IMG/VR virus record: IMGVR_UViG_3300017971_000507
Location: 1-38,026 of that record
Source: a virus
Direction: 5' to 3' (one strand)
DNA: 38,026 bases
The notes under the pieces are model-generated. The model was not told the origin of the DNA and made no database searches. It saw only the letters and a list, made by a program, of their open reading frames with translations. This document shows positions 1 to 6,182 of the stretch, one piece after another. Within the stretch, counting starts at the first letter, position 1. Each line of letters starts with the position of its first letter. Position numbers and translations under genes: made by a program.

Positions 1-11
1 CAGATGTCCAT
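1..11 (-). CDS. Start of a gene cut by the window edge (begins Met-Asp-Ile-Cys)
   Basis: An ATG at 11-9 follows a strong ribosome-binding site (GGAGGAATAAAA) and reads ATG GAC ATC TG before the window ends. The same start and leader occur at 1652, where the gene begins MDICKCGS. This is therefore probably the first codons of a paralogue of that zinc-ribbon/coiled-coil gene. Only the first three full codons are visible. Confidence 0.5.
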
Positions 12-13
12 TT

Positions 14-193
14 TTATTCCTCCTTCGGAGGCTCGGGTAGTTCTATCTCCTCAATACGCGACACTCTATATGTAAATGCTTCCTCCACTGTAATATCATC
101 ATCTTGCGGAAGCTCATAATTGACGGACTTGACAGATATTCGGCCATCTTCTATCGCCTCAATTAACTCTTCAATCTTTTGTTTCGATATCAT
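14..193 (-). CDS. Small acidic hypothetical protein, 59 aa
   Basis: The function is not recognised. The ORF starts at ATG 193 behind a good Shine-Dalgarno (GGAG, 8-nt spacer) and ends at TAA 16-14. The first 20 residues are helical and charged (ISKQKIEELIEAIEDG). The C-terminus is Pro/Glu-rich (ELPEPPKEE), and its last codons double as the Shine-Dalgarno of the next gene. The same Pro/Glu-rich ending occurs in the proteins ending at 1655 and near 1284, so the 3' end belongs to a repeated module. It is too short for any family assignment, but spacing and codon content fit the neighbouring genes. Confidence 0.6.
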   Translation of the reverse strand: MISKQKIEELIEAIEDGRISVKSVNYELPQDDDITVEEAFTYRVSRIEEIELPEPPKEE

Positions 194-204
194 TTCAGTT
201 GCTC

Positions 205-564
205 CTAAAAAGATGCTTTATAATTTGGGCTACTGCATGAGGGGCAGTAGGTATCCTCATCTTCCAATTTTTCACATGCCTGCTTATGATCCTTTTCACA
301 AAGTATCTTCTGATGAAACATTTCAATGAAAGCATTACAGCAATTGAAAGAGTTTGGAAGCGCGGCAGGTTTCATCTTTGCATTAATGATCTTCTCAATG
401 TCTTCGGGAGACAGCATCTCCGCGCTCTCTTTCTCGATAGCCTCAATTAGTTTATCTGCTTTGTACCGGAATCGCCCATATTGAAAAGAGTTAATTCCCG
501 TCCAGATAATGGCCGCGATACATAAAGCTCCACTTATAATATATATAGGTGTATCAATTTTCAT
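205..564 (-). CDS. Small membrane-anchored Cys-containing hypothetical protein, 119 aa
   Basis: One N-terminal transmembrane segment is visible (about residues 6-26, rich in I, A, G and L). A charged helical stretch follows (about 30-60, KADKLIEAIEKESAEML). The C-terminal half holds Cys pairs (NCC, C90/C97 and CPSC near residue 107) that could bind a metal. The start ATG 564 overlaps the stop of the preceding gene as ATGA. Its Shine-Dalgarno (GGAGGAAAG) lies inside that gene's last codons. The topology suggests an inner-membrane protein with a cytoplasmic coiled-coil and a zinc-binding tail. The function is unknown. Confidence 0.6.
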   Translation of the reverse strand: MKIDTPIYIISGALCIAAIIWTGINSFQYGRFRYKADKLIEAIEKESAEMLSPEDIEKIINAKMKPAALPNSFNCCNAFIEMFHQKILCEKDHKQACEKLEDEDTYCPSCSSPNYKASF

Positions 565-743
565 CTTTCCTCCAGTTCCTCCACGCGGGCGCGAAGGGCG
601 TCGCGTTCGGCTTTTAACTCAGCAATTTTGTTTTGCACAACTGGTTGATTCAGAATGTCTTTGTTTGTTGCATTAACATAGCGCATAACATCCAATTTAT
701 CATCCGGCGACCCCACCCAAACAAATAATTGCGGCGTGTTCAT
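561..743 (-). CDS. Small protein ending in the LRARVEELEER coiled-coil module, 60 aa
   Basis: The first 25 residues (NTPQLFVWVGSPDDKLDVMR) are not recognised. The second half is a heptad coiled coil ending ALRARVEELEER. The DNA for LRARVEELE is nearly identical in four genes of this region (cores at 580, 1173, 1543 and 1863). The last codons, GAGGAACTGGAGGAAAG, also form the Shine-Dalgarno for the ATGA-overlapping downstream gene. The start ATG 743 has GAGGAAACGAA upstream. This is probably a small structural or adaptor protein. No function can be assigned. Confidence 0.6.
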   Translation of the reverse strand: MNTPQLFVWVGSPDDKLDVMRYVNATNKDILNQPVVQNKIAELKAERDALRARVEELEER

Positions 744-754
744 TTCGTTTCCTC

Positions 755-997
755 TTATTCTTTACCAATCTCCACAATTCCAATCGGCTCAAACAATATT
801 GATGTCTCGCCGATGTATTTACATCGGAATGTATAATTGTTTATCACATAATTTTCATCTACTCGAAAAATAGACCAGTGCTTCGGTACTGGCTCACCAT
901 TCGGCCTTAATAATCTTCCAAATTCTTTTTCAAGTCTTTTGTTGTCCTCTTCTACGATTGGATCTAACATTTCGAATTTATTTATTTCTGGATTCAT
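755..997 (-). CDS. Hypothetical protein, 80 aa
   Basis: Not recognised. It is a compact soluble protein with an N-terminal charged helix (residues about 10-30) followed by a beta-rich half (HWSIFRVDENYVINNYTF, CKYIGETSILFEPIGIVEIG). The start ATG 997 has a strong Shine-Dalgarno (AAGGAGG, 7-nt spacer). It is separated by only a few bases from its neighbours, so it belongs to the same minus-strand transcript. Unlike the flanking genes it lacks the LRARVEELE module. Confidence 0.6.
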   Translation of the reverse strand: MNPEINKFEMLDPIVEEDNKRLEKEFGRLLRPNGEPVPKHWSIFRVDENYVINNYTFRCKYIGETSILFEPIGIVEIGKE

Positions 998-1000
998 CTG

Positions 1001-1297
1001 TTAACCTCCTTCACTTTGAAGCGACTCGGATAGCAACAAGGTTTGTATTTCTCGTATTTCTGCAAGAGCTGTTCTCTCCATATCCTCCTGAACGGTATTG
1101 CCAGCTAATTCCTCTGCGGCAATACGGGCAAGAATTGCTTTCTCCCGCCCGTCCAAGTATCGCCTCAACTTCTCCACGCGGGCGCGAAGCTGGTCGACTA
1201 GCGCCTGTGTGCAATCTGGGCACATCCATTGGCCATCAATCACATGCGGCCCAGAAAGTTGACCGCACTTATCACAAATCCCGTCATATTTCCGCAT
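1001..1297 (-). CDS. Zinc-ribbon plus coiled-coil small protein, 98 aa
   Basis: The N-terminus has two Cys pairs, CDKC (residues 8-11) and CPDC (26-29), spaced as in a treble-clef or rubredoxin-like zinc ribbon. The LRARVEKLRRYL copy of the repeated coiled-coil module follows (about 38-49). The rest is helical and acidic. The start ATG 1297 lies within the end of the previous gene, whose Pro-Glu-Glu codons provide the GGAGGAG ribosome-binding site. The domain order (zinc ribbon, then LRARVE coiled coil) matches the next gene upstream. The function is unknown. Confidence 0.65.
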   Translation of the reverse strand: MRKYDGICDKCGQLSGPHVIDGQWMCPDCTQALVDQLRARVEKLRRYLDGREKAILARIAAEELAGNTVQEDMERTALAEIREIQTLLLSESLQSEGG

Positions 1298-1652
1298 GGC
1301 TTTGCTCCTCCGGCGGTCCGGGTAGTTCTAAGGGTTCTGACCACCACCATTTGATGATAGTTTGTCCGTCCAATTTGCAATCATGAGCCCAGCCTAAGCA
1401 ATTAAATATTAGCTCATTATCTCCGATTCGGCGATCAACACATGCAAACAAGGGCCTTTTAGGTCTTCCATCGTGCACAAAATACCAACCTTCTTTTGTC
1501 GGCGGTTCTTTGGTCCAGTGACCGCTCTTGCCTTCCAGCTCCTCCACGCGGGCGCGGAGTTTTTTTGCCTGCTCCCTCCAATAGCATTTATCACAAAGCC
1601 CGCTCTCCGGATGATCATTCAGTGCTGCGGAGCCACATTTACAGATGTCCAT
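1284..1652 (-). CDS. Zinc-ribbon, coiled-coil and Trp-rich C-terminal domain protein, 122 aa
   Basis: Three parts are visible. First, an N-terminal Cys cluster (MDICKCGS and CDKCYW) that probably binds zinc. Second, the LRARVEELEGK coiled-coil copy (about residues 32-42). Third, a C-terminal domain with W-x5-PPTKEGWYF and later IIKWWWSEPLELPGPP. That last pattern resembles small phage DUF551-type domains (PPt-GwYw ... WwseP). The start ATG 1652 has GGAGGAGGAATAAAA upstream, encoded by the end of the preceding gene. The first 24 bases of this junction recur exactly at positions 1-24. The function is unknown. Confidence 0.65.
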   Translation of the reverse strand: MDICKCGSAALNDHPESGLCDKCYWREQAKKLRARVEELEGKSGHWTKEPPTKEGWYFVHDGRPKRPLFACVDRRIGDNELIFNCLGWAHDCKLDGQTIIKWWWSEPLELPGPPEEQSHAEI

Positions 1653-1654
1653 TT

Positions 1655-2107
1655 TTATTCCTCCTCCGGCAGCTCGGGTTCGTCGATAATCTCTTTGACT
1701 TTCACCAGTCCCTCCACGCTGCCAAAATTATTTCCGTCGGCAATCTTTCTTATTCGGTCTAACTTGGCACGGAGCTTCCCATTTTGTTGTTTTAATTTGT
1801 CTTTGAGTCCGCGATGGTACTCTACCGACTCATCGAGTTCTGCTGCATGTTCTTCCAGCTCCTCCACGCGGGCGCGGAGCTGTTCCACCTCCTCAATCAA
1901 CGCCGGTACGGCGTCACAGGCGGTACGATAAAACCTGGCGTCTCTATTAGGGGCAACAGCGTCTTTACCGAAAGAGCATATTTCACCCGGTCTGCCAGCA
2001 GGCATGAGAGCACTTACTTTACCGTGACTAAAAAATTCAACGTAAGGCCCCGGAGTCGCCGCTTTCTTCACTAGCTTCCACTCTTCAATCGTTTCTTTCG
2101 GAATCAT
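1655..2107 (-). CDS. Phage Ea22-like hypothetical protein with long coiled coil, 150 aa
   Basis: The N-terminal third (AATPGPYVEFF ... DARFYRTACDAVPALIEEVEQL) resembles phage ead/Ea22-like proteins, which carry an AA-x-PGPW segment and an A-x-FIA-x-A-x-D-VPALL segment before a coiled coil. The middle (about residues 75-120) is a long heptad region that includes the LRARVEELEEH copy. The C-terminus is acidic (IIDEPELPEEE) and encodes the next gene's Shine-Dalgarno. The start ATG 2107 has AAAGGAG created by the second copy of a 17-bp tandem repeat. Ea22-like proteins have no settled function. Confidence 0.65.
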   Translation of the reverse strand: MIPKETIEEWKLVKKAATPGPYVEFFSHGKVSALMPAGRPGEICSFGKDAVAPNRDARFYRTACDAVPALIEEVEQLRARVEELEEHAAELDESVEYHRGLKDKLKQQNGKLRAKLDRIRKIADGNNFGSVEGLVKVKEIIDEPELPEEE

Positions 2108-2118
2108 TTTGTTTTCTC

Positions 2119-2152
2119 CTTTAACCCCGCACGCACTTTAACCCCGCACGCA
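2119..2152 (-). repeat. Perfect 17-bp tandem duplication
   Basis: On the minus strand TGCGTGCGGGGTTAAAG occurs twice in direct succession (2152-2136 and 2135-2119). The first copy encodes the last Cys-Val-Arg-Gly and stop codon of the DUF1566-like tail. The second copy is non-coding and supplies the AAAGGAG ribosome-binding site of the following gene. Confidence 0.9.
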
Positions 2153-2257
2153 ACGGACATAGTTGGCGGCGTCCTTGTCGTCGTAGCTCACGTAGCCGTA
2201 GTTGAAGTTCACGTACCACGCGAAGACCTTGGGTAGTTTGTCTATTTGTAATCTCAT
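2138..2257 (-). CDS. Orphan DUF1566-like C-terminal tail resembling a DGR variable region, 39 aa
   Basis: The ORF reads MRLQIDKLPK followed by VFAWYVNFNYGYV, SYDDKDAANYV and RCVRG. The last 28 residues match the extreme C-terminus of DUF1566/C-type-lectin-fold proteins (aWyVnFnnGnv ... yvRcVRg), which often carry diversity-generating-retroelement variable regions. The codons at the usual variable sites are TAC, TAC, AGC, TAC, GAC, GAC, GAC, GCC, GCC and AAC. All can be derived from AAC by adenine substitution alone. ATG 2257 has GGAG with a 7-nt spacer; an in-frame ATG at 2287 would give 49 aa. The body of the lectin fold is missing, so this is a remnant or a chimeric small gene. Confidence 0.6.
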   Translation of the reverse strand: MRLQIDKLPKVFAWYVNFNYGYVSYDDKDAANYVRCVRG

Positions 2258-2297
2258 GCATTCTCTCCAGTGGGGCCGTTCCGTCATCGTTGCCTAT

Positions 2298-2756
2298 TCA
2301 CCACAATCGACCTTCACGTACAAATTCAACCATTTCATCTGTTATGTTGTCTCCGGTTGGAACTGCTTTGATCATCGTAAAAGGAAACCGCGCATTGTAC
2401 TCCTCACAAAGCCTTTTGTTGATATCCTGCCATTTCTCCCCGTGACCCTCTTCATAAGGGATGTGTGGCCCAACAACTACGTGTGCCAATTCGTGCATCA
2501 ACACACTAACAACAAAAATGAGAGGCAGATTTGGATTGATAAGCACCCTGGCCCTGTTCGGTGCTGCGTGAAAGATCGTCATTCCAGCGGCACCGTTCAA
2601 AATTTCAAAACAAATATCGCAAGATGCTCCATAAAGCACCTCATAAATTTGCAAAGCTTCGCGCAACGGGTCAAATGGCAATTCGCATCGCGAAGCTTTT
2701 GGGGGTGTAAGGTTGGATGGTTCTGTAATGAAAATACCAGGATATTTTGCGGTCAT
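2298..2756 (-). CDS. SprT-like zinc metallopeptidase-fold protein, 152 aa
   Basis: The core motif is LMHELAHVVVG (H88, E89, H92) followed by EEGHGEKW, where H105 is the likely third zinc ligand. HExxH plus a downstream HG-x-x-W/F is the signature of the SprT/WLM group of small metallopeptidases, some of which act on DNA-protein crosslinks. The upstream hydrophobic strand and helix (VLINPNLPLIFVVSVL) fits the fold. The length is normal for a catalytic domain alone, and no C-terminal zinc ribbon is seen. The substrate is unknown. Proximity to DinG and a nuclease allows, but does not prove, a DNA-repair role. Confidence 0.7.
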   Translation of the reverse strand: MTAKYPGIFITEPSNLTPPKASRCELPFDPLREALQIYEVLYGASCDICFEILNGAAGMTIFHAAPNRARVLINPNLPLIFVVSVLMHELAHVVVGPHIPYEEGHGEKWQDINKRLCEEYNARFPFTMIKAVPTGDNITDEMVEFVREGRLW

Positions 2757-2828
2757 AGTTGGCCACCTACATCAGCATTTGAGCGGTTTTTCTGAGACTG
2801 CCACACAGGGTGTTCATCTTCCTATCCC

Positions 2829-3326
2829 TCACTTCTTCCCCCTCAGTAAATCTATGGCCATTTGGATCTCTGGTTGAATATGAGAGAGTTGTTCCAGGAG
2901 ACAAACGATATGGGCAATTTTCTCTTCCTGCGTTTTTCCCGGTGCCTCCATAATGAGGGGCCTCATCTCTTTGGAATGATCCATCCACTTCTCCCGAATC
3001 GCCCCCGATAGCTTCTGCCACGTCTCTATGTCTTCTTCTACGGTATCTGCACCAAAGACAAAGTTGAGATGTAGGCAGTTCTCGCACTCGAAGGAGACTC
3101 CATGTATCTCGGGGCTCCGATGCTCATGTTCCATCCAGACCCATCCAGGATGCTCGTCATCGGCTGTATCCTGCCTATAGTAGTTTCCCCTAGAGGGATC
3201 TCGATGGTAGCGACACGTCGCATTAGAGCACCTCCAGCGATAATCCTTAATAGGCGAGGGTGTTAAGATGACGTCAGATAGGCATGCCTTGCAAATACCC
3301 CTAAACCATTGATTTTTATTCTCCAT
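2829..3326 (-). CDS. Cys-rich zinc-binding hypothetical protein, 165 aa
   Basis: Several Cys pairs are visible: CKAC (residues 12-15), CSNATC (33-38) and CENC (about 81-84). These suggest two zinc-binding sites in the N-terminal two thirds. The C-terminal 80 residues are helical (IETWQKLSGAIREKWMDHS, KIAHIVCLLEQLSH). The start ATG 3326 lies directly after the stop of the upstream nuclease gene, with GGGGATGTATAG before it. It probably belongs to the dinG-nuclease transcript. No family is recognised. Confidence 0.65.
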   Translation of the reverse strand: MENKNQWFRGICKACLSDVILTPSPIKDYRWRCSNATCRYHRDPSRGNYYRQDTADDEHPGWVWMEHEHRSPEIHGVSFECENCLHLNFVFGADTVEEDIETWQKLSGAIREKWMDHSKEMRPLIMEAPGKTQEEKIAHIVCLLEQLSHIQPEIQMAIDLLRGKK

Positions 3327-4010
3327 CTATACATCCCCTTTCTCATCTGTCCCATCTGTCTCATCAGGATATAGTCGAATCAAGCGCCCCTCACGTTCGA
3401 TCCTAACACCCCCAACTCTGCCCTCCCGTATATGGAGGGACATCGATGATCTTGCCGTAGAGTCTGCACGATAATGATGGCCACACTCATCCATGATTTT
3501 CTTTAGGGAACATCCAGGGTGCATCTTCACGTACCGAGCCCACCGCTTACATGTGTCTCGCCACGGCGTATAATATTCATTGTTCGCATTTCCCGCCTCA
3601 CCCCATATCTTGAACTCGTCACACAACGCATCACCTAGTCGCGGAAAGATTTTTCGTCGCAACTGAGCCTTTACCGTCTCAACGACCCCTCCATAATCGT
3701 TCACCTCTAAGAGTCCTATTCCGAGATGATCAAGCAACACCTTCATGACATGCCGCCCCTTTGTCTGGCGAGATCTCCTTTGTACCGGAACTGCCACATG
3801 GATATAGTTCGCATATGGCCTCCACCAATATGCCTGTTCCACCAGGGCTGACGACAGAGACAGTTTTGTCTCAACAACCCTCACTAACGGCCCCAGCCTA
3901 GCCACAATATCGGCCCGTCCCTCTCCACAACTCACCTCCTGAAATACTTCCCATCGAGCCTCTTGTAGATTTGACACAACAAACCGGGCCAGCTCTACTT
4001 CCTTTTTCAT
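3327..4010 (-). CDS. PD-(D/E)XK nuclease-like protein, 227 aa
   Basis: The N-terminal 55 residues carry a restriction-endonuclease-like core. E25 lies in WEVFQEVSCG, D34 in GRADIVARLG, and E47-T-K49 in VVETKLSLSSALVEQA. These are the spaced D and E-x-K of the PD-(D/E)XK superfamily. The C-terminal part (about 150-220, KIMDECGHHYRADSTARSS) may be a winged-helix DNA-binding domain. The start ATG 4010 overlaps the dinG stop as ATGA, so the two genes are translationally coupled. A GAAC-N4-GTTC operator sits immediately upstream at 4012-4027. Co-regulation with a DNA-repair helicase is inferred from this arrangement. Confidence 0.7.
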   Translation of the reverse strand: MKKEVELARFVVSNLQEARWEVFQEVSCGEGRADIVARLGPLVRVVETKLSLSSALVEQAYWWRPYANYIHVAVPVQRRSRQTKGRHVMKVLLDHLGIGLLEVNDYGGVVETVKAQLRRKIFPRLGDALCDEFKIWGEAGNANNEYYTPWRDTCKRWARYVKMHPGCSLKKIMDECGHHYRADSTARSSMSLHIREGRVGGVRIEREGRLIRLYPDETDGTDEKGDV

Positions 4011-6079
4011 GGTGAACTCACGTTCACTTCGCTTTTATCCTTCTCGGCCAAGAATTGAGCAATCTCATTCCTCTTCAGGCCACCGAGACGTGTCATTCGG
4101 GGCAGGCTAGAAACAAAAATCGAACCATACCCTTTGGTAACCAACCTATTATCTAGGATCACCACAACTCCCCTATCGTCACGTCTCCGTATCAACCTCC
4201 CCACACCCTGTCTAAACTGCAAGACCGCCCTCGGAACCGACACTTTCCAAAATCCCTGCCCATTGCCTGCGGCCTCGCCCAAAGCATCCAAGACAGGATC
4301 TCCCGGCGCTGGAAAAGGGATCTTGTCAATCACTAAGCAGCTCAATGCTTCTCCCGATACATCTACTCCTTGCCAAAATGATTCCGTACCGAGCAAGACA
4401 GAATCAATATTAGATCGAAATTCTTCGACCAGGGCGGTTCGGGGTGCCTCACCTTGGACCAGGAATGTAAATTGCGGCAGCTCTTTCCGTAAATATTCTG
4501 CCGCATAATTCAACATCCTATACGATGTGAACAAACCCAAGGTGCGCCCCTTTGCCTGCTCTATAATCGCAACCATGTTTTTAGAGACACGCTCCGCATA
4601 GTCGGAGCACTTCGGATCGGGAGCATTTTTACTCAAGAGAATACGCGCTTGTGATCGCCAATCAAACGGAGACTCAACCACAATCTCCCGCCCCTTCTTC
4701 ATGCCCACCTCGTCGCGCACATAGGAACAGTCGCCCTCAATCGCCATAGTAGCCGACGTGACAATTGTTGAACGTGTCTTCATAAACATTTCGTCCCACA
4801 ATAGATCGGCAACTTTCAGTTTTCGCTTAACCAGCCGCAACTTTTGACTCCGGCCAAACTTCTCTAAATAGTACACACCATTGTCGTCTGCCAAGTCTCG
4901 ACATTCACGAATCTGTTCTGCAACCTTAATACAGAGCAACCCCTGCTTCTCCAGATCCGATTTGTGATCGGCAGAAATGGGTAGCTTTCTTAGATTAGCA
5001 AAGGCCCGGCTACTATCCGTAAGGGTCTGAGCCAACGCCGCTCCACCAATAGTGTCTCGATCTCTGATTCGAAATGCACCCTTACTGTCACCATAGAAAG
5101 CATCCATCTCCCGCCAATAAGCATCCATCTGACTCTCAATGGTACTGGCCAGTTCTCGATATTTTTCAGAATCACCCAACTGCCCCGTCGCAAAACCCCA
5201 CTGAACACCTTTTCTCAGCTTGTTCGATAAGCGTGTAATCGTATACCTAGAAATGGTCCAACCAAAAAAATCTCTAGCTATATCAGCAACCCGATGACCC
5301 TCGTCACAAATCAGATAGTCAAAAGGGGGAAAAACGATGTCCATGCCAGTCTCTTCGCGCACCCTGATCGCAGCAAAAAGCAAGTGATAATTGGTCACAA
5401 TAACATCCATGAGTTGCAACGCTCCGCGAGCTTTGTTCGCAAAACATTTATCAGAAAACTCACATGTGCTTCCCGTGCATTCTTCTGCTGTCACTGAGAA
5501 CTGTGACCAGACATAAGAAGGGGGCTGAAACGTCAACTCGCTTTTATCTCCAGTCTTCGTTTCTTTCGACCACTTACAAATGGCCCGCTCCACCTCGGAC
5601 ATTACCGGGTAAACTTTCTCAACAGGTACATCCATCACGTTCTTGCCAAATTCCAAAAGACCCTGAGCCTTATCTTTCCGAAACTCATCCAGGGAGTATT
5701 GGCACAAATAATTATTACGACCCTTAACCATCGCAAACGTAAAGGGGTCCGGCAACGCTTCTTGTAAAAAAGGAAGATCCTTCTCAGCCAACTGCTCCTG
5801 CAGCGCAATATTGGCCGTGGCAACAATTATCCGATTGCTCTCCGGCCTGTCGTCATTGTGCGGCCCCGCCTTTCTCGTTAGCACTTGACGAATCGCAGGC
5901 GTAAGGTACGCCAAACTTTTGCCACTCCCACATGGACCCTCGGCTGCTACATGATAACCCTCGGATATGCCTCCCTCAATAGCCAACGACAGATCAATCT
6001 GCGGCTGTCTCAGCTCATAGCCAGGAAGTTGTTTGGAAAAAAACCCACCCGGCTCAAAAACTTGTCGTATCGTCCACAT
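4007..6079 (-). CDS. dinG: DinG-type iron-sulphur XPD-family helicase, 690 aa
   Basis: This is a superfamily 2 5'-3' DNA helicase acting on forked and RNA-DNA structures. Visible motifs (numbered from the TTG at 6085) are Walker A GPCGSGKS at 50-57, the DEGH box at 261-264, and C-terminal motif VI GVGRLIRRRDDRG. Four cysteines (128, 203, 208, 214) have the spacing of the DinG 4Fe-4S cluster (C-x74-C-x4-C-x5-C). The length is normal for DinG. ATG 6079 is preferred over TTG 6085 because AAAGG lies 9 nt upstream of it. A GAAC-N4-GTTC operator lies about 85 bp upstream in the only sizeable gap, so damage-type regulation is plausible. Confidence 0.92.
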   Translation of the reverse strand: MWTIRQVFEPGGFFSKQLPGYELRQPQIDLSLAIEGGISEGYHVAAEGPCGSGKSLAYLTPAIRQVLTRKAGPHNDDRPESNRIIVATANIALQEQLAEKDLPFLQEALPDPFTFAMVKGRNNYLCQYSLDEFRKDKAQGLLEFGKNVMDVPVEKVYPVMSEVERAICKWSKETKTGDKSELTFQPPSYVWSQFSVTAEECTGSTCEFSDKCFANKARGALQLMDVIVTNYHLLFAAIRVREETGMDIVFPPFDYLICDEGHRVADIARDFFGWTISRYTITRLSNKLRKGVQWGFATGQLGDSEKYRELASTIESQMDAYWREMDAFYGDSKGAFRIRDRDTIGGAALAQTLTDSSRAFANLRKLPISADHKSDLEKQGLLCIKVAEQIRECRDLADDNGVYYLEKFGRSQKLRLVKRKLKVADLLWDEMFMKTRSTIVTSATMAIEGDCSYVRDEVGMKKGREIVVESPFDWRSQARILLSKNAPDPKCSDYAERVSKNMVAIIEQAKGRTLGLFTSYRMLNYAAEYLRKELPQFTFLVQGEAPRTALVEEFRSNIDSVLLGTESFWQGVDVSGEALSCLVIDKIPFPAPGDPVLDALGEAAGNGQGFWKVSVPRAVLQFRQGVGRLIRRRDDRGVVVILDNRLVTKGYGSIFVSSLPRMTRLGGLKRNEIAQFLAEKDKSEVNVSSP
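4012..4027. promoter_or_regulatory. Operator-like palindrome GTGAACTCACGTTCAC (box 1)
   Basis: The inverted repeat GTGAAC-N4-GTTCAC has perfect 6-bp arms. It lies at the 3' end of dinG, directly upstream of the nuclease start at 4010. On the minus strand a GATAAA element precedes it, with TTGCTC 17 bp further up as a possible weak -35. It shares the 12-bp core GAACTYRCGTTC with three other sites in the window. Confidence 0.65.
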
Positions 6080-6162
6080 GACCAATGCCCTTTCCAGCTC
6101 TCGCTAGGTGTGCAATGACCCTATCACATTCTGCAAATAAAGCAAGAATTAATTACTCAGAA

Positions 6163-6178
6163 ATGAACGCAAGTTCAC
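6163..6178. promoter_or_regulatory. Operator-like palindrome upstream of dinG (box 2)
   Basis: TGAAC-N4-GTTCA is perfect over 5-bp arms (6164-6177). Its minus-strand core is GAACTTGCGTTC. It sits in the 100-bp gap between the HTH zinc protein gene (stop at 6183) and dinG (start 6079). It overlaps a TTGCGT that could serve as a weak -35. The position fits a promoter operator for dinG and the genes that follow. Confidence 0.7.
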
Positions 6179-6182
6179 ATGC

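Larger units (their letters stand above)
1..1678 (-). repeat. Direct repeat at gene junctions (1-37 and 1642-1678; degenerate third copy 1305-1330)
   Basis: Positions 1-24 and 1642-1665 are identical, and the similarity continues to about 37/1678 with three mismatches. The repeat spans the Pro/Glu-rich C-terminus of one gene, its stop, the ribosome-binding site and the MDIC start of the next. A related Pro/Glu-encoding stretch ending ccgggtagttcta lies at 1305-1330 and matches 19-45. The pattern suggests tandem duplication of a gene-junction module. Confidence 0.75.
572..1876 (-). repeat. Four GC-rich direct repeats encoding LRARVE(E/K)L in consecutive small genes
   Basis: The plus-strand core tccacgcgggcgcg occurs at 580-593, 1173-1186, 1543-1556 and 1863-1876. 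Similarity extends on both sides, for example ttccagctcctccacgcggg at the last two copies. Each copy is read in the same frame as LRARVE in a different protein, while the flanking sequences differ. Conservation reaches the DNA level in a region of otherwise unrelated genes, which suggests module exchange by recombination. Confidence 0.85.

Noticed and set aside
1011-1229. 72-aa minus-strand frame at 1011-1229
   Set aside because: It lies entirely within the zinc-ribbon gene 1001-1297 in another frame, and has no ribosome-binding site.
1473-2795. Long plus-strand open frames (for example 1473-1931 and 2202-2795)
   Set aside because: They mirror well-supported minus-strand genes, lack family motifs and good ribosome-binding sites, and no plus-strand promoter is evident.
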